Source of the DNA: Ruegeria intermedia
GTDB taxonomy: Bacteria > Pseudomonadota > Alphaproteobacteria > Rhodobacterales > Rhodobacteraceae
Direction of reading: 5' to 3'
DNA: 64,000 nucleotides
Assembly (NCBI RefSeq): GCF_900129345.1
Contig: NZ_FQVK01000002.1
Location: forward strand, 62,001 to 126,000
Shown here: positions 45,779 to 57,803 of the stretch, one piece after another
Layout of the letters: every line of letters begins with the position of its first letter
Numbering within the stretch: position 1 is the first letter of the stretch
Notes under the pieces: generated by a model
The model's input: only the letters and a program-made list of their open reading frames with translations
Told to the model about the DNA's origin: nothing
Databases searched by the model: none
Made by a program: the position numbers and the translations under genes

Positions 45779-47620
45779 ATGGCCGCAGGCATGAAGAACC
45801 TTTCCAAAACCTTTGTCTGGATCCTGATGGGTCTGTTGATGCTGGGGCTTGCCGGGTTCGGCGCCGTCAACCTCAGCGGCACCGTGCGCACGGTCGCGCA
45901 GGTGGGGGACGAGGTCATCACCGTCGATGCCTATGCCCGCGAGCTTCAGCGCGAAATTCGCGCGGTCGAGGCGCAGACGGGCCAGCCGCTGCAGATGTCT
46001 CAGGCCCGCGACCTGGGACTGGATCAGCGCGCCCTGTCGCGGTTGGTCGCCCTGGCCGCGCTGGACAACGAGGTGGCGCAGCTGGGCATCTCGGTCGGCG
46101 ACGAGAACCTGCAAAAGGAGATCCTGCGCATTCAGGCCTTCCAGGGCGCAGACGGATCGTTCGACCGCGAGGCCTATCGGTTCCAGTTGGAACAGATCGG
46201 CATGACCGAAGCCGAGTTCGAGGAAGACCTGCGCAAGGAAACCGCTCGCACCCTTGTGCAAGGCGCCATAATGAACGGCATCGAAATGCCCGCGATTCTG
46301 ACCGACACGCTGGCCGATTATGTGCTGGCGCGCCGCAGCTTTACCGTGGCCACCCTGTCGGCGAACGCGCTGGACGCACCGGTGCCCGAGCCGACCGACG
46401 CGGACATCCAGGCGTTTTATGACGCCAACACCGACCGCTTCACCCTGCCCCGCACAAAAAAGATCACCTATGCGGTTCTGTCGCCCGCGATGCTGCAGGA
46501 CACGGTCGAGGTGGACGAGGACGCCCTGCGCCGCCTCTACGAGCAGCGCAAGGAGCAATACCAGCAGCCCGAGCGGCGCCTGGTGGAACGGCTGGTCTAC
46601 CCGTCCGAGGCCGAGGCGACCGAAGCCAAGGCGCAGCTTGAGGTCGGCGGCGTCGATTTCGAACAGCTGGTGCGCGCGCGCGAGCTGGAGCTCAGCGATG
46701 TCGATCTGGGCGATGTGACCCGTGACGATCTGGGCGAAGCGGCAGATGCCGTCTTTGCCGCCGAGGTCGGCGATGTGGTCGGCCCGCTGCCGTCGGCCTT
46801 CGGCCCGGCGCTGTTCCGCGTGAACGGCACGCTGGCCGAGCACAATGTCAGCTTTGACGAGGCCGAACCCGAACTGCGCGAGGAACTGGCCGCCGAACGC
46901 GCCCGCCGCGTGATCGAGTCGCAGGCCGAAGAATACAACGACATGCTGGCCGGCGGTGCGACGCTGGAAGAACTGGCCGCAGAAACCGAGATGGAACTGG
47001 GCCAGATCGACTGGACGACCCAGAGCGACGAGGGCCTTGCCGCCTATGACGCCTTCCGCAGCGCGGCCCAGGCCGTTGGCGAGGGCGACTTCCCGGAGAT
47101 TGGCTTTCTCGAGGACGGCTCGGTCTTTGCGCTGCGTCTGGACGAGGAACTGCCGCCCCGCCCCGAACCGCTGGCGCAAGCGCGCGACCGCGTGATCCAG
47201 GCATGGAAACAGGAGGAAATCGGCAAGGCTTTGCTGGAAAAGGCCAATACGGTCGTGACAAGCTTGGCCGTTGACGGGGACTTCACCGCCACGGGCTTGC
47301 CGTTCCGGGTGGAAAACGCGCTGACCCGCACGGCGTTCCTGGATGACGTGCCCGCCGATTTCATGACCCAGGTGTTCGAGATGGAGCCGGGCGAACTGCG
47401 TGTCATTCCCGGTCAGGGCGCGGTATTCATCGTGCGTCTGGACGAGGTGCTGCCCCCGGCGGAAACCGACGAGCAGCGCCAGATGAAAGACGCGGTCGCG
47501 GCGCAGCTGAACCAGGCGCTGGCGCAGAACATCTTTGACGCCTATGTGCGCGACGCGCAGACCCGCGCCCGGCCCACGCTGGACCAGCGCGCGCTGAACG
47601 CCGTCCAGGCCAATTTCTGA
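45779..47620 (+). CDS. ppiD: PpiD-like membrane-anchored peptidyl-prolyl isomerase
   Basis: A 613-residue protein with a cytosolic start, one membrane helix (about residues 11-30, FVWILMGLLMLGLAGFGAV) and a SurA/PpiD N-terminal chaperone region (about 36-190). A parvulin-type rotamase domain (about 225-375) and a C-terminal region follow. PpiD proteins sit at the Sec translocon and help periplasmic or outer-membrane proteins fold. The length is normal. It precedes trpE by only 12 bp. Confidence 0.9.
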   Translation: MAAGMKNLSKTFVWILMGLLMLGLAGFGAVNLSGTVRTVAQVGDEVITVDAYARELQREIRAVEAQTGQPLQMSQARDLGLDQRALSRLVALAALDNEVAQLGISVGDENLQKEILRIQAFQGADGSFDREAYRFQLEQIGMTEAEFEEDLRKETARTLVQGAIMNGIEMPAILTDTLADYVLARRSFTVATLSANALDAPVPEPTDADIQAFYDANTDRFTLPRTKKITYAVLSPAMLQDTVEVDEDALRRLYEQRKEQYQQPERRLVERLVYPSEAEATEAKAQLEVGGVDFEQLVRARELELSDVDLGDVTRDDLGEAADAVFAAEVGDVVGPLPSAFGPALFRVNGTLAEHNVSFDEAEPELREELAAERARRVIESQAEEYNDMLAGGATLEELAAETEMELGQIDWTTQSDEGLAAYDAFRSAAQAVGEGDFPEIGFLEDGSVFALRLDEELPPRPEPLAQARDRVIQAWKQEEIGKALLEKANTVVTSLAVDGDFTATGLPFRVENALTRTAFLDDVPADFMTQVFEMEPGELRVIPGQGAVFIVRLDEVLPPAETDEQRQMKDAVAAQLNQALAQNIFDAYVRDAQTRARPTLDQRALNAVQANF

Positions 47621-47632
47621 CCGGATCGACAA

Positions 47633-49144
47633 ATGGCTCTGACCCCCGATTTCGACAGCTTCACCCGCGCCTATGACGCGGGTGAAAACCAGGTGGTCTA
47701 TACCCGTCTGGCCGCAGATCTGGACACGCCGGTGTCGCTGATGCTCAAGCTGACGGGCGCGCAGAAAAACGCCTTTGTGCTGGAATCGGTGACCGGAGGC
47801 GAGGTGCGCGGGCGTTATTCGATCATCGGCATGAAGCCCGACTTGATCTGGCGCTGCCGGGGCGAGACATCCGAGCTGAACCGCTCGGCCCGGTTCGACG
47901 AGGATGATTTTTCCGCTCAGGACGGCAACCCGATAGACAATCTGCGCGCGCTGCTGGCGGAAAGCCGCATCGCGCTGCCCGACGACCTGCCGCAGGCGGC
48001 GGCGGGGCTGTTCGGCTATCTGGGTTATGACATGGTGCGGCTGGTGGAGTACCTGCCCGACGTCAACCCCGACCCGCTGGGCCTGCCCGACGCCATCCTG
48101 CTGCGGCCCTCGGTCGTGGCGGTTCTGGACGGTGTCAAGGGCGAGGTCACCATCGTCTCGCCCGCCTGGGTCACCGAGGGGCAATCGGCCAAGGCGGCCT
48201 ATGCGCAGGCGGCCGAGCGCGTGATGGACGCGGTGCGCGATCTGGAACGCGCCATGCCCGCCGAGACCCGCGACCTGGGCGAGGCGCAAGAGGTCGCGCC
48301 GCCGGTGTCGAATTTCACCAAGTCTGGCTATATGGAGGCGGTCGAAAAGGCCAAGGAATACATCCGTGCCGGCGACATCTTTCAGGTGGTGCCCGCTCAG
48401 CGCTGGACGCAGGATTTCCCGCTGCCGCCTTTTGCGCTGTACCGGTCGCTGCGGCGCACGAATCCGTCACCGTTCATGTTCTATTTCAATTTCGGCGGGT
48501 TCCAGGTGGTGGGCGCCAGCCCGGAAATCCTGGTGCGGGTCTTCGGCAACCAGGTGACGATCCGCCCGATCGCCGGCACCCGCCCCCGCGGCGCCACCCC
48601 CGAGGAGGACAAGGCCAACGAGGCGGACCTGCTGGCCGACCAGAAGGAACTGGCCGAACATCTGATGCTGCTGGATCTGGGCCGCAACGATGCGGGGCGA
48701 GTGTCCAAAATCGGAACTGTGCGCCCGACCGAGGAATTCATCATCGAGCGCTACAGCCACGTGATGCACATCGTGTCGAACGTGGTCGGTGAACTGGCCG
48801 AGGACAAGGACGCGCTGGACGCCTTTTTTGCCGGAATGCCGGCGGGCACGGTTTCAGGCGCGCCAAAGGTGCGCGCGATGCAGATCATCGACGAGTTGGA
48901 GCCCGAAAAGCGCGGCATCTATGGCGGCGGGGTCGGCTATTTCAGCGCCGGCGGCGACATGGACATGTGCATCGCGCTGCGCACGGCCATCGTGAAGGAC
49001 AAGAAACTGTACATCCAGGCCGGCGGCGGTGTCGTCTATGACAGCGACCCCGAGGCCGAGTACATGGAGACGGTTCACAAATCCAACGCGATCCGGCGGG
49101 CTGCGGCGGATGCGGCCCGGTTCACCGGCTCGGGCAACGGCTGA
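47633..49144 (+). CDS. trpE: anthranilate synthase component I
   Basis: A 503-residue chorismate-binding enzyme. The N-terminal feedback region contains LKLTGAQKNAFVLESVTGG. The catalytic part carries FMFYFNFGGFQVVGASPEILV, IRPIAGTRPRGATPEEDKANE, MLLDLGRNDAGRVS, HIVSNVVGELAEDKDALDAF and AGTVSGAPKVRAMQIIDELE. It makes anthranilate from chorismate with the TrpG subunit. Its partner trpG is 1.7 kb downstream, separated by a gene on the other strand. No Trp-rich leader was seen. Confidence 0.95.
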   Translation: MALTPDFDSFTRAYDAGENQVVYTRLAADLDTPVSLMLKLTGAQKNAFVLESVTGGEVRGRYSIIGMKPDLIWRCRGETSELNRSARFDEDDFSAQDGNPIDNLRALLAESRIALPDDLPQAAAGLFGYLGYDMVRLVEYLPDVNPDPLGLPDAILLRPSVVAVLDGVKGEVTIVSPAWVTEGQSAKAAYAQAAERVMDAVRDLERAMPAETRDLGEAQEVAPPVSNFTKSGYMEAVEKAKEYIRAGDIFQVVPAQRWTQDFPLPPFALYRSLRRTNPSPFMFYFNFGGFQVVGASPEILVRVFGNQVTIRPIAGTRPRGATPEEDKANEADLLADQKELAEHLMLLDLGRNDAGRVSKIGTVRPTEEFIIERYSHVMHIVSNVVGELAEDKDALDAFFAGMPAGTVSGAPKVRAMQIIDELEPEKRGIYGGGVGYFSAGGDMDMCIALRTAIVKDKKLYIQAGGGVVYDSDPEAEYMETVHKSNAIRRAAADAARFTGSGNG

Positions 49145-49197
49145 ACGGCAAACCGGTGGCGCGACGGCCACCCGTTCTTCAATCCGACAGGGCCGGC

Positions 49198-50673
49198 CTA
49201 CTGGATCTGGCTTTTCATGACCGCCGAGATCGGCGCCAGCGCAACCCTGCCGCTGCGATCTTCGAGGCCCCACAACAACAGTGCCGAGATGGTCTCGGGC
49301 CGCAGACGCCCCAGCATCACCACCGCGCCTTCCTGACCGGCGCGGAACGCGGCCTGGTCCAGGAACCTGCGCATCACGTCGGCGTCCTGCCGGGCACCGT
49401 CGATGTCGCGAAACACCACGCTGGACGGAATCCCGTTGCGCACAGCCAGTTTGAACGCCGTGTTCAACCCGTTGTCCTGCAAGACCAGCCCGCGCCCGGT
49501 CCCGCCTGCAATCGCGGCCACTTGGTCGGCCAGTTTGCGGTTGCCCTGGACGCCGGTCTGCACGCCTTCGAGGATCCCGACCGTTTCGGGCAGCATGTCC
49601 AGCCAGACCGACAGCGAAACCTCGGCATCCTGCGCGCTGGCCGCGGCGGGAAGGTCGGCGATGGCCAGAACCTCGAACCCCGCCTCGCGATACCGCTTCA
49701 TCTTGTCGGCGGCCTCGGGGTCGGACGGGCTGACCGCGAATGTCAGCGGATAGGGAAAATCCTGCAGCGCCTCGGCCCCGAATGCGCCCGCGTCGTCGAT
49801 CAGGATGATCGACATCAACGGTTTGCCTTCCGGGTTTTCGAACGGCGCGGCATAGGCGTCGATGGGATCGGCGGGTGCTTTTTCAGCGACTTGAACCACG
49901 TCTTCCGCCGGGTCGTCGCGTTCGGTCAGGGGGACCACACGCTGCCCGATGGTCGGAGAGGCCGAGGCAGTCTGTTGTCCGCCGATCTGAGGCAAGGCCG
50001 CGATCCGCGCGCGCTTGCGCGGCTGAGTGTTTTCTTCGCCCTCGACGGCAATCGGGTTCGGAGCGGCAGCCTGCGGTTCGGTGACCGCGGCCTGCTGTTC
50101 CGGCAGGTCTGCGTCCGGCTCGGCGGCATCACCCTCGGGGGCCGGGGATGCCTCGGTCTGGCCAGAATCCGCACCCGGCGTCGGCTGCGGCTCGGCAAGC
50201 GCGGTGGCCTCGGGCGGCCGGGGTGCGGCGGGCGGTGTCGGATCGACCGAAACCGGCTCGGCGCCTTGATCCTGCGTCACCGGGGCGGTCAACGGCGCAG
50301 CGGGTGCAGCCGGTGCTACGCGCGCAATCTCCACCGTTGACGCAGCACCGGTGGCCGGCTTTTCGACCTGTCCGATCTGACGTTTGACATCGGGGCGCGC
50401 ATCCGGCTCGGCGGCGATGCCGATCGGGGCCTCGGTCTGGCCCGTCGCGTCATCCAAGGCGTTCAACCCCCGCGGCGCCAGTTCGACCAGATCGGCATCG
50501 GGCCCGGGCTCGGACAGATCGGTTTCCTCGGCCTGCGGCGCGACGCCCTTGGCCTCGGGGGCGGTGGTCACAAGTTCGGGCCTGCTGCCCAAGGGTGCGT
50601 TCAGGGACAACACGACCCCCACCACCACGACGACAACCGCGCCGGTCAAGACCCCGCCGAAAAATCCGCCCAT
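49198..50673 (-). CDS. divergent polysaccharide deacetylase family protein
   Basis: A 491-residue protein with one N-terminal membrane segment (about residues 3-23, [21 protein letters not shown]). A long low-complexity linker (to about residue 260) is rich in Ala, Pro, Glu and Gln, and the C-terminal domain is of the divergent polysaccharide deacetylase (YibQ/DUF610) type: [44 protein letters not shown]. The catalytic metal residues of classical deacetylases are not obvious. The ATG at 50673 starts MGGFFGG. It is inserted, inverted, between trpE and trpG. Confidence 0.87.
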   Translation of the reverse strand: MGGFFGGVLTGAVVVVVVGVVLSLNAPLGSRPELVTTAPEAKGVAPQAEETDLSEPGPDADLVELAPRGLNALDDATGQTEAPIGIAAEPDARPDVKRQIGQVEKPATGAASTVEIARVAPAAPAAPLTAPVTQDQGAEPVSVDPTPPAAPRPPEATALAEPQPTPGADSGQTEASPAPEGDAAEPDADLPEQQAAVTEPQAAAPNPIAVEGEENTQPRKRARIAALPQIGGQQTASASPTIGQRVVPLTERDDPAEDVVQVAEKAPADPIDAYAAPFENPEGKPLMSIILIDDAGAFGAEALQDFPYPLTFAVSPSDPEAADKMKRYREAGFEVLAIADLPAAASAQDAEVSLSVWLDMLPETVGILEGVQTGVQGNRKLADQVAAIAGGTGRGLVLQDNGLNTAFKLAVRNGIPSSVVFRDIDGARQDADVMRRFLDQAAFRAGQEGAVVMLGRLRPETISALLLWGLEDRSGRVALAPISAVMKSQIQ

Positions 50674-50867
50674 CTCTTTTGCCTCTCGCCCTGCAATCTG
50701 CCTCGGTGAACCCGGCGCCATCTGTGCGGCGCTTGCCCGCGACCCGTCATCGGCAGCTTGTCCCCTTGACGCTGCCCTGCAAGCCTGAGCATGTATGTGC
50801 CAACACTATACCGTGGCTCGCGGCTGGATCGCCAGTCCGAATTGCCCAAACACAAGACACGTGCAAT

Positions 50868-51445
<578 letters not shown>

Positions 51446-51449
<4 letters not shown>

Positions 51450-52465
51450 GCGACGCATTGAAACCGCTGATCGGGGCCGCAGCCGATCGCGCCCTGACCC
51501 GCGCCGAGGCCGAACAGGCCTTTGAGATCCTGTTCGAGGGCGAAGCGACGCCCAGCCAGATCGGCGGTCTGCTGATGGCCATGCGCACCCGCGGCGAAAC
51601 GGTCGAGGAATACGCCGCGGCCGCAGCGGTGATGCGCGCGAAATGCAACGCGGTCAAGGCCCCGGAAGGCGCCATGGATATCGTCGGCACCGGCGGCGAC
51701 GGCAAGGGCACGCTGAACATCTCGACCGCCACGGCCTTTGTCGTGGCGGGGGCCGGTGTGACCGTGGCCAAGCACGGCAACCGGAATCTGAGTTCGAAAT
51801 CGGGCGCGGCGGATGCGCTGGCACAGATGGGCATCAACGTGATGGTTGGCCCGCAAGTGGTTGAAAAGGCTTTGCAACAGGTTGGCATCGGGTTCATGAT
51901 GGCGCCCATGCATCACCCGGCCATCGCCCATGTCATGCCCACACGTCAGGAACTGGGCACCCGCACCATCTTCAACATCCTGGGGCCGCTGACCAACCCG
52001 GCCGGGGTGAAACGCCAGTTGACCGGCGCCTTCAGCCGCGACCTGATCCGCCCGATGGCCGAAACGCTGGGCCTGCTGGGGTCGGATCGCGCCTGGCTGG
52101 TGCATGGCTCGGACGGCACCGACGAGCTGACGATCACCGGCATCAGCTGGGTCGCCGCGCTGGAAGACGGGCGCGTCAAAGAGGTCGAACTGCACCCCGA
52201 GGATGCCGGCCTGCCCGTGCATCCGTTCGAGGCCATCGTCGGCGGCACGCCAGAAGACAACGCCACGGCGTTCCGCGCCCTGCTTCAGGGCGCACCGTCG
52301 GCTTATCGCGACGCCGTACTGCTGAACGCGGCCGCCGCGCTGGTCGTGGCGGATGCCGCGGAGGACCTGCGGGACGGCGTCTCCATGGCCGCTGAAAGCA
52401 TCGACAGCGGCAAGGCCAAGGAAAAAATCGCCGCTCTGGCGCGACTGACACAGGAAGCTGCATGA
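51446..52465 (+). CDS. trpD: anthranilate phosphoribosyltransferase
   Basis: A 339-residue enzyme transferring a phosphoribosyl group to anthranilate. Motifs are [20 protein letters not shown] (PRPP loop), [19 protein letters not shown] and [22 protein letters not shown], with [10 protein letters not shown]. The length is standard. Both ends overlap neighbours by 4 bp (trpG and trpC). Confidence 0.95.
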
Positions 52466-53274
52466 CCGAAACCGTTCTCGACAGGATCAAGGCCTACAAG
52501 CTGGAAGAAATCGCCGCCGACAAGGCGCGCAAACCGCTGGAGGCCGTCGAACAGGACGCCCGCGAGGCACCCGCAATCCGTGGCTTCGCCGAGGCACTGC
52601 ACCGGGCCAGCCGCCAAGGATACGGGCTCATCGCGGAAATCAAGAAGGCAAGCCCGTCCAAGGGCCTGATCCGCGCGGATTTCGACCCGCCCGCACTGGC
52701 GCAAGCCTATGAAGAAGGCGGTGCGGCCTGCCTGTCGGTCTTGACCGACACACCCAGCTTTCAGGGCGCCAAGGAATATTTGACCGCCGCGCGCGCCGCT
52801 TGCAACCTGCCGGCCCTGCGCAAGGATTTCATGTACGATCCCTATCAGGTGGTCGAGGCCCGGGCATTGGGGGCGGACTGCATCCTGATCATCATGGCCT
52901 CGGTCGAAGATGCGCAGGCGGCTGAACTTGAACAGACGGCCTTTGACTGGGGCATGGATGTTTTGATCGAGGTGCATGACGAGGCCGAACTGGAGCGCGC
53001 GACCGCACTGAAAAGCCCGCTGATCGGCATAAACAATCGCAATCTCAAGACTTTCGAGACCTCGCTTGATACGACGCGCCGGCTGTCCAAACTGGTCCCG
53101 GCCGACCGTACGATCGTGTGCGAAAGCGGTCTGAACACCCCCGAGGATCTGGCCGATATCGCCCGCTATGGGGCGCGGTGTTTCCTGATCGGCGAAAGCC
53201 TGATGCGCCAGCAGGACGTGGCCGCCGCGACCCGCCGCCTGTTGGCGAACCCGCTGGTGCCGGGGGTGATGTGA
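52462..53274 (+). CDS. trpC: indole-3-glycerol phosphate synthase
   Basis: A 270-residue single-domain TIM-barrel synthase: [56 protein letters not shown] and [11 protein letters not shown] carry the catalytic Lys and Glu residues of TrpC. The PRAI domain of the E. coli fusion is absent. It starts in an ATGA overlap with trpD and ends in a TGATG overlap with moaC. Confidence 0.95.
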   Translation: MTETVLDRIKAYKLEEIAADKARKPLEAVEQDAREAPAIRGFAEALHRASRQGYGLIAEIKKASPSKGLIRADFDPPALAQAYEEGGAACLSVLTDTPSFQGAKEYLTAARAACNLPALRKDFMYDPYQVVEARALGADCILIIMASVEDAQAAELEQTAFDWGMDVLIEVHDEAELERATALKSPLIGINNRNLKTFETSLDTTRRLSKLVPADRTIVCESGLNTPEDLADIARYGARCFLIGESLMRQQDVAAATRRLLANPLVPGVM

Positions 53275-53747
53275 TGCCACTGACCCATTTCGACAGCGAC
53301 GGCCAGGCGCATATGGTCGATGTCTCGGACAAGCGCGTGACCGATCGCATCGCGGTGGCAGGCGGATACGTCAAGATGGCCCGCGAAACCTTTGATATCA
53401 TTTCGGAAGGTCGAGCCAAAAAGGGCGATGTGCTTGGGGTGGCCCGGCTGGCCGGGATCATGGGAGCCAAGAAGACCCCGGACCTGATCCCGTTATGCCA
53501 TCCACTGCCGATCACCAAGGTCTCGGTCGACCTGACGCTGGACCCGGACCTGCCCGGGGTTCGGATCGAGGCCACCGTCAAGACGACCGGCCAGACCGGT
53601 GTCGAGATGGAGGCGTTGACCGCGGTCTCGACCGCAGCGTTGACCGTCTATGACATGACCAAGGCCGTGGACAAGGCGATGGAGATCGGCGGTATCCGCG
53701 TCATTCTGAAAGATGGCGGAAAATCGGGACGTTACGAGGCGTCATGA
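53274..53747 (+). CDS. moaC: cyclic pyranopterin monophosphate synthase
   Basis: A 157-residue molybdenum-cofactor enzyme. The catalytic region holds [18 protein letters not shown], with [20 protein letters not shown] and [22 protein letters not shown]. It converts the MoaA product into cyclic pyranopterin monophosphate. It begins at the trpC stop (TGATG) and overlaps moeA by ATGA, so molybdenum-cofactor and tryptophan genes form one transcript. Confidence 0.95.
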   Translation: MPLTHFDSDGQAHMVDVSDKRVTDRIAVAGGYVKMARETFDIISEGRAKKGDVLGVARLAGIMGAKKTPDLIPLCHPLPITKVSVDLTLDPDLPGVRIEATVKTTGQTGVEMEALTAVSTAALTVYDMTKAVDKAMEIGGIRVILKDGGKSGRYEAS

Positions 53748-54916
53748 TCACGGTAGACGAGGCGCGCGCTCTGGTCCTGGACCTGGCGCCGGAGATGGAA
53801 ACCGAACAGGTTCCGCTAGCCGAGGCGGCGGAGCGCGTCCTGGCCGCCGAAGTCACTGCGAACCGTGACCAACCGCCCTTTGCGGCGTCTTCGATGGATG
53901 GCTACGCGGTCAAGGCGACCGAGGTCGAACTGCATGCCATGTTCAAAGTCATCGGCGAAGCGACCGCAGGCCAGCGGTTTGACGGAACCGTCGGCCCCGG
54001 ACAGGCGGTTCGGATCTTCACCGGCGCCCCGGTGCCGGATGGCGCGGATTTCATTGTCATTCAGGAAGATACCCAGCGACGCGGCGACCTGCTGACAATT
54101 ACCGACGAACCCGGACCCAAGACCAACATCCGCCCGGCGGGCGTGGATTTCCGGGTTGGCTCCACGCTCAGCGCACCCCGGAGGCTGAACGCCAGGGATC
54201 TGGCCCTGCTTGCCGCGATGAACGTTCCTGCGGTCCCGGTGGCCCGCAAGCCGCAGATCGCGCTGATTGCCACGGGGAACGAGCTGGTGATGCCCGGCGA
54301 AACTCCGGGGCCGGACCAGATCATCGCGTCGAACTCCTTTGGCCTCAAGGCGTTGCTGGAAGACGCGGGCGCGCATGTGCGGATGCTGCCGATCGCGCGG
54401 GACACGATCAAGTCACTCGAGATCGCGCTGAATCTGGCGCAAGGCGCGGACGTCGTCGTGACGATCGGCGGCGCTTCGGTCGGCGACTATGATCTGGTCG
54501 GCGAAGCCTCAGAGAAGTTGGGCCTGCAGCAATCGTTCTACAAGGTCCGCATGCGGCCTGGGAAACCGCTGATGGCCGGGCAGTTGGGCGAGGCCGCGAT
54601 GGTGGGCCTGCCGGGAAACCCGGTCAGCGCCATGGTCTGCGGATATGTCTTTCTGGTGCCGATGGTACGCCGGATGCTGGGCCTGACCCCGGCCGGGCCT
54701 GAGGTGAAACAGGCAAGACTGGCCAGCCCCCTGCCCGCCAACGGCCCGCGCGAACACTACATGCGTGCGTGGCTGGGCGATGAGGGGCTGAGCGCCTTCG
54801 ACGACCAGGACAGTTCTCTGCTGGGCGTTCTGGCGCGATCCAACGCCTTGATCGTACGCCCGCCCCACGACCCGGAACGCGCCAGCGGAGAGATCGTGCA
54901 ATATCTGCCGATCTGA
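53744..54916 (+). CDS. moeA: molybdopterin molybdenumtransferase
   Basis: A 390-residue Moe[39 protein letters not shown] and the MPT-binding domain with [32 protein letters not shown] and [19 protein letters not shown] are all present. It inserts molybdate into molybdopterin. It overlaps moaC by 4 bp and is followed by the SOS-controlled lexA promoter. Confidence 0.95.
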   Translation: MITVDEARALVLDLAPEMETEQVPLAEAAERVLAAEVTANRDQPPFAASSMDGYAVKATEVELHAMFKVIGEATAGQRFDGTVGPGQAVRIFTGAPVPDGADFIVIQEDTQRRGDLLTITDEPGPKTNIRPAGVDFRVGSTLSAPRRLNARDLALLAAMNVPAVPVARKPQIALIATGNELVMPGETPGPDQIIASNSFGLKALLEDAGAHVRMLPIARDTIKSLEIALNLAQGADVVVTIGGASVGDYDLVGEASEKLGLQQSFYKVRMRPGKPLMAGQLGEAAMVGLPGNPVSAMVCGYVFLVPMVRRMLGLTPAGPEVKQARLASPLPANGPREHYMRAWLGDEGLSAFDDQDSSLLGVLARSNALIVRPPHDPERASGEIVQYLPI

Positions 54917-54948
54917 CCCCGGCCACCGCCACCGTTGACACAAAAGGT

Positions 54949-54963
54949 GAACATGCGTAGAAC
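54949..54963 (+). promoter_or_regulatory. SOS box (LexA operator) of lexA
   Basis: GAAC-ATGCGTA-GAAC is a perfect match to the alphaproteobacterial LexA site GAAC-N7-GAAC. A TTGACA -35 lies at 54935-54940 and a weak -10 (TAGAAC) 17 bp later overlaps the box, so LexA would block its own promoter. The box lies 33 bp before the lexA start. Confidence 0.9.
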
Positions 54964-54996
54964 AAAAGAAAACGCATGAGCGGCGAGGTTTGAGCG

Positions 54997-55695
54997 ATGC
55001 TGACCAAGAAGCAGTTGGATTTGCTGGAATTCATCCACAAGCGGGTGCAGGCGGATGGTGTTCCGCCCAGCTTCGACGAAATGAAGACCGCGCTGGACCT
55101 GCGATCGAAATCCGGCATTCACCGCCTGATCACCGCGCTCGAGGAACGGGGCTTCATCCGTCGCCTTGCCCACCGTGCCCGCGCGATCGAGATCGTCAAA
55201 CTGCCGGAAAGCCTGGGTGGCGAACCCACCGTCGGCTTCAAGCCCAAGGTGATCGAAGGCGACAGGCCCGACGAGCCCCGCCCCGCCAATTTCGAGCCCG
55301 TTTCCGTGGACGCGACCGAGCTACCCGTCATGGGGCGCATCGCGGCCGGCGTGCCGATCGAAGCCATCAGCCATGTCTCGCATCACGTGGCCGTGCCCGG
55401 AACGATGGTGTCCGGTCGCGGCGAGCACTACGCGCTTGAGGTGCGCGGCGATTCGATGATCGATGCCGGGATCAACGACGGGGATGTCGTGGTCATCCGC
55501 GAAACCTCGACCGCCGACAATGGCGATATCGTCGTCGCCCTGGTCGAGGATCAGGAAGCCACTCTGAAGAGGTTCTTTCGCAAGGGGAACGCCATCGCGC
55601 TGGAAGCGGCCAACCCGGCCTATGAAACCCGCGTGCTGCCCGAGGACAAGGTCAAGGTCCAGGGGCGGCTTGTCGGCCTGATCCGCACCTACTGA
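54997..55695 (+). CDS. lexA: LexA repressor
   Basis: A 232-residue SOS repressor. An N-terminal winged helix (about residues 1-65, [41 protein letters not shown]) is followed by a linker. The self-cleavage site is Ala117-Gly118 (RIAAGVP) and the catalytic dyad is Ser153 (RGDSMIDAG) with Lys191 (ATLKRFF). It represses DNA-damage genes until RecA triggers cleavage. The operator in front shows autoregulation. It converges with comEC with a 7-bp overlap. Confidence 0.95.
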   Translation: MLTKKQLDLLEFIHKRVQADGVPPSFDEMKTALDLRSKSGIHRLITALEERGFIRRLAHRARAIEIVKLPESLGGEPTVGFKPKVIEGDRPDEPRPANFEPVSVDATELPVMGRIAAGVPIEAISHVSHHVAVPGTMVSGRGEHYALEVRGDSMIDAGINDGDVVVIRETSTADNGDIVVALVEDQEATLKRFFRKGNAIALEAANPAYETRVLPEDKVKVQGRLVGLIRTY

Positions 55696-57725
55696 ATTTT
55701 TGCATCGCGCGGCGCAACCGGGGACCACAGCCGGTTGCCGCCAATGTCGGCGCTGCTGACAAGCTGCCCGCCCTTCAGCGCAAGGCTGCCGCTGCGCCGC
55801 AGTTCCTCGGGTCCGAAAACCGCGCATCCACCGGTCAGGTGCAGCGGTACCGGGCTAACGACGATCTGGCCGTCGGTGCAGCCAGTCAACGTTTTCGCCG
55901 CGCGTTTGCCGGTGACATGCACCAGCTCGGTTTCTCCGAGAGCAATCCGGCGCACCAGCCCGCCATCGTCGGGCCAACGACGGGCCGCCTGTGCCTGGAC
56001 GGCGCCGTCCCCGTCATTCTCCAGCCAGACCGAGGCGATGAACCCGCCGCCCTTTTCCTTGCTGAGCGCCCGTCCCTGTTCGGTCATCACGCCGACCAGA
56101 CCTCCGGTATCGGCAATCAGAACTTCGGGCCGGCTGGCCTGGTTCCACAGCAGGAACACTCCCAGGGCCGGCACGGCCCCCAACCATCGCGCCGAGCCGC
56201 GCCACAACACGACCCACAGCGCCCCCAGGGCTAAGACCGGCAGCACATAGCCCGGAGGGCTGGACACGAAGCCGCGTGCCCCGTCCAGACCGGACACCCA
56301 ATCCGAAACCGTCAGGATCCACCCGAGCCCCAGGCCCATTACCTGAATCCCCACGGCCTCGAACCCCAGCGGTGCCAGGATCGCCGCCGCCACCGCCGCC
56401 GGCACGACGACCGTGCCCATGACGGGGACCGACAGGATATTCGCCAACAAGCCATAATGCGAGACGCCGTTGAAATGTGCAGCCCCGATCGGAGCGGTGG
56501 CAAGGCCCGCCACGGCGGACGACGCCACGAGTCCGCCGGCCGCCTTCACCCATCGGGGCGCTTCAGTCAGGCGGAGTTCTCGAAAGGCGCCGAACACGGC
56601 GACCAGCGCGGTCGTTGCCGCGAAGGACATCTGGAAACCCGGGCTGAGCAGCGTTTCGGGCCGCAGCACCAACACGATCAGCGCGGCAACCGCCACTGCG
56701 CGCAGCGATATGGCGCGGCGGTCGATCAGCACCGCGCAGAACATCACGCCGACCATGACGAAGGCGCGCTCGGTCGCGACATTGCCGCCGGACATCAACA
56801 GATAGAATGTGGCGGCCGCCAGCGCGCACATCGCCGCGACCTTGCGCACCGGAAGCCGCAGCGCAACCGGCGGGATCGCCGACAGCGCGATCCGGCAGGC
56901 CAGAAAGACAAACCCCGTCAGCAACCCCATGTGCAGCCCGGAAATCGCCAGAAGATGCGCCAGATTCGACGCCCGCAACCCTTCGAGCGTGGCACGAGAC
57001 ATGCCGCTTCGGTCTCCGGTCGTGACGGCGGCGGCAAAGCCTCCGACATCGCCGGGCAGGATCGACTGGACATGCCGCGATATGGCCATACGCCAACCGG
57101 CGATGCGCACGCCCTCGGCCCGCGGCGGCGCAACCGTCAGAACCGGCACGCGCGAATAGCCGACCGCCCCAAGCCCCTGGAACCAGACATGGCGGCGAAA
57201 GTCGAACCCGCCGGGCTCGACCGGGCCTTGCGGCGGGCTCAGATGTGCTGTGGTCATGATCCGCTGACCCGGAACCGGCGTGACATGATCCCCGTGCAGT
57301 GAAAGCCGGACGCGCCGCGGCGTCTGGTCCGGCGGTACGTCCCCGATCCGTACCTGGTCCAATGTCACCCGCAGCGCGCCCGACGCAGACCGGTCAAGCG
57401 CTACGACCCTCCCCTCGACCGGGCCATAGAAGCGCCATTGCAGAACCGGCTCTGCGACCATGTGGGCGCGCGCACCGGCCAGGAGAAACCCGGCGGCGAT
57501 CAACGCCCCCCCAATTGCCAACGGCGCCCAGGCTTCGTGCATCCGCCAGCCGGCCCACATGGCGAGCAGGGCCATGACGGACACACCGAGATACAGGCTC
57601 GGACCGGGCTCGAACCGCAGTCCGAAATACAGGCCGATGCCGATTGCCAGACAGACCGGAGACCACGGAAAGAGATGCCCGCGCTGGTTCAGCAGCGCGT
57701 CTTCGACCCGTGCCAGAACACGCAT
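55689..57725 (-). CDS. comEC: ComEC/Rec2 family DNA uptake membrane protein
   Basis: A 678-residue protein. N-terminal hydrophobic segments and a DUF4131-type OB region ([21 protein letters not shown], about residues 105-195) are followed by the competence channel domain with [20 protein letters not shown]. About eight hydrophobic segments come next, then a roughly 150-residue soluble end. The metallo-beta-lactamase domain of Bacillus ComEC is not recognisable; the short tail ([19 protein letters not shown]) may be a remnant of it. It forms the inner-membrane channel for single-stranded DNA in transformation or gene-transfer-agent reception. A CtrA-like site lies 56 bp upstream. Confidence 0.9.
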   Translation of the reverse strand: MRVLARVEDALLNQRGHLFPWSPVCLAIGIGLYFGLRFEPGPSLYLGVSVMALLAMWAGWRMHEAWAPLAIGGALIAAGFLLAGARAHMVAEPVLQWRFYGPVEGRVVALDRSASGALRVTLDQVRIGDVPPDQTPRRVRLSLHGDHVTPVPGQRIMTTAHLSPPQGPVEPGGFDFRRHVWFQGLGAVGYSRVPVLTVAPPRAEGVRIAGWRMAISRHVQSILPGDVGGFAAAVTTGDRSGMSRATLEGLRASNLAHLLAISGLHMGLLTGFVFLACRIALSAIPPVALRLPVRKVAAMCALAAATFYLLMSGGNVATERAFVMVGVMFCAVLIDRRAISLRAVAVAALIVLVLRPETLLSPGFQMSFAATTALVAVFGAFRELRLTEAPRWVKAAGGLVASSAVAGLATAPIGAAHFNGVSHYGLLANILSVPVMGTVVVPAAVAAAILAPLGFEAVGIQVMGLGLGWILTVSDWVSGLDGARGFVSSPPGYVLPVLALGALWVVLWRGSARWLGAVPALGVFLLWNQASRPEVLIADTGGLVGVMTEQGRALSKEKGGGFIASVWLENDGDGAVQAQAARRWPDDGGLVRRIALGETELVHVTGKRAAKTLTGCTDGQIVVSPVPLHLTGGCAVFGPEELRRSGSLALKGGQLVSSADIGGNRLWSPVAPRDAKIQ

Positions 57726-57780
57726 GGTTGCCCCCGTCCTTGAGGCTCGTTAGACAGGCGCCAGACTACGCCCACCACGG

Positions 57781-57795
57781 TTACCAAAAGGTTAA
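57781..57795 (-). promoter_or_regulatory. CtrA-like binding site between comEC and gltX
   Basis: On the minus strand TTAA-CCTTTTG-GTAA matches the CtrA consensus TTAA-N7-TTAA in seven of eight fixed bases. It lies 56 bp upstream of comEC and 9 bp before the gltX start. Confidence 0.5.
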
Positions 57796-57803
57796 TCACG
57801 CCC

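Noticed and set aside
50722..50867. Trp leader peptide before trpG
   Set aside because: The short frames here hold at most one Trp codon and no attenuator hairpin pair was found.
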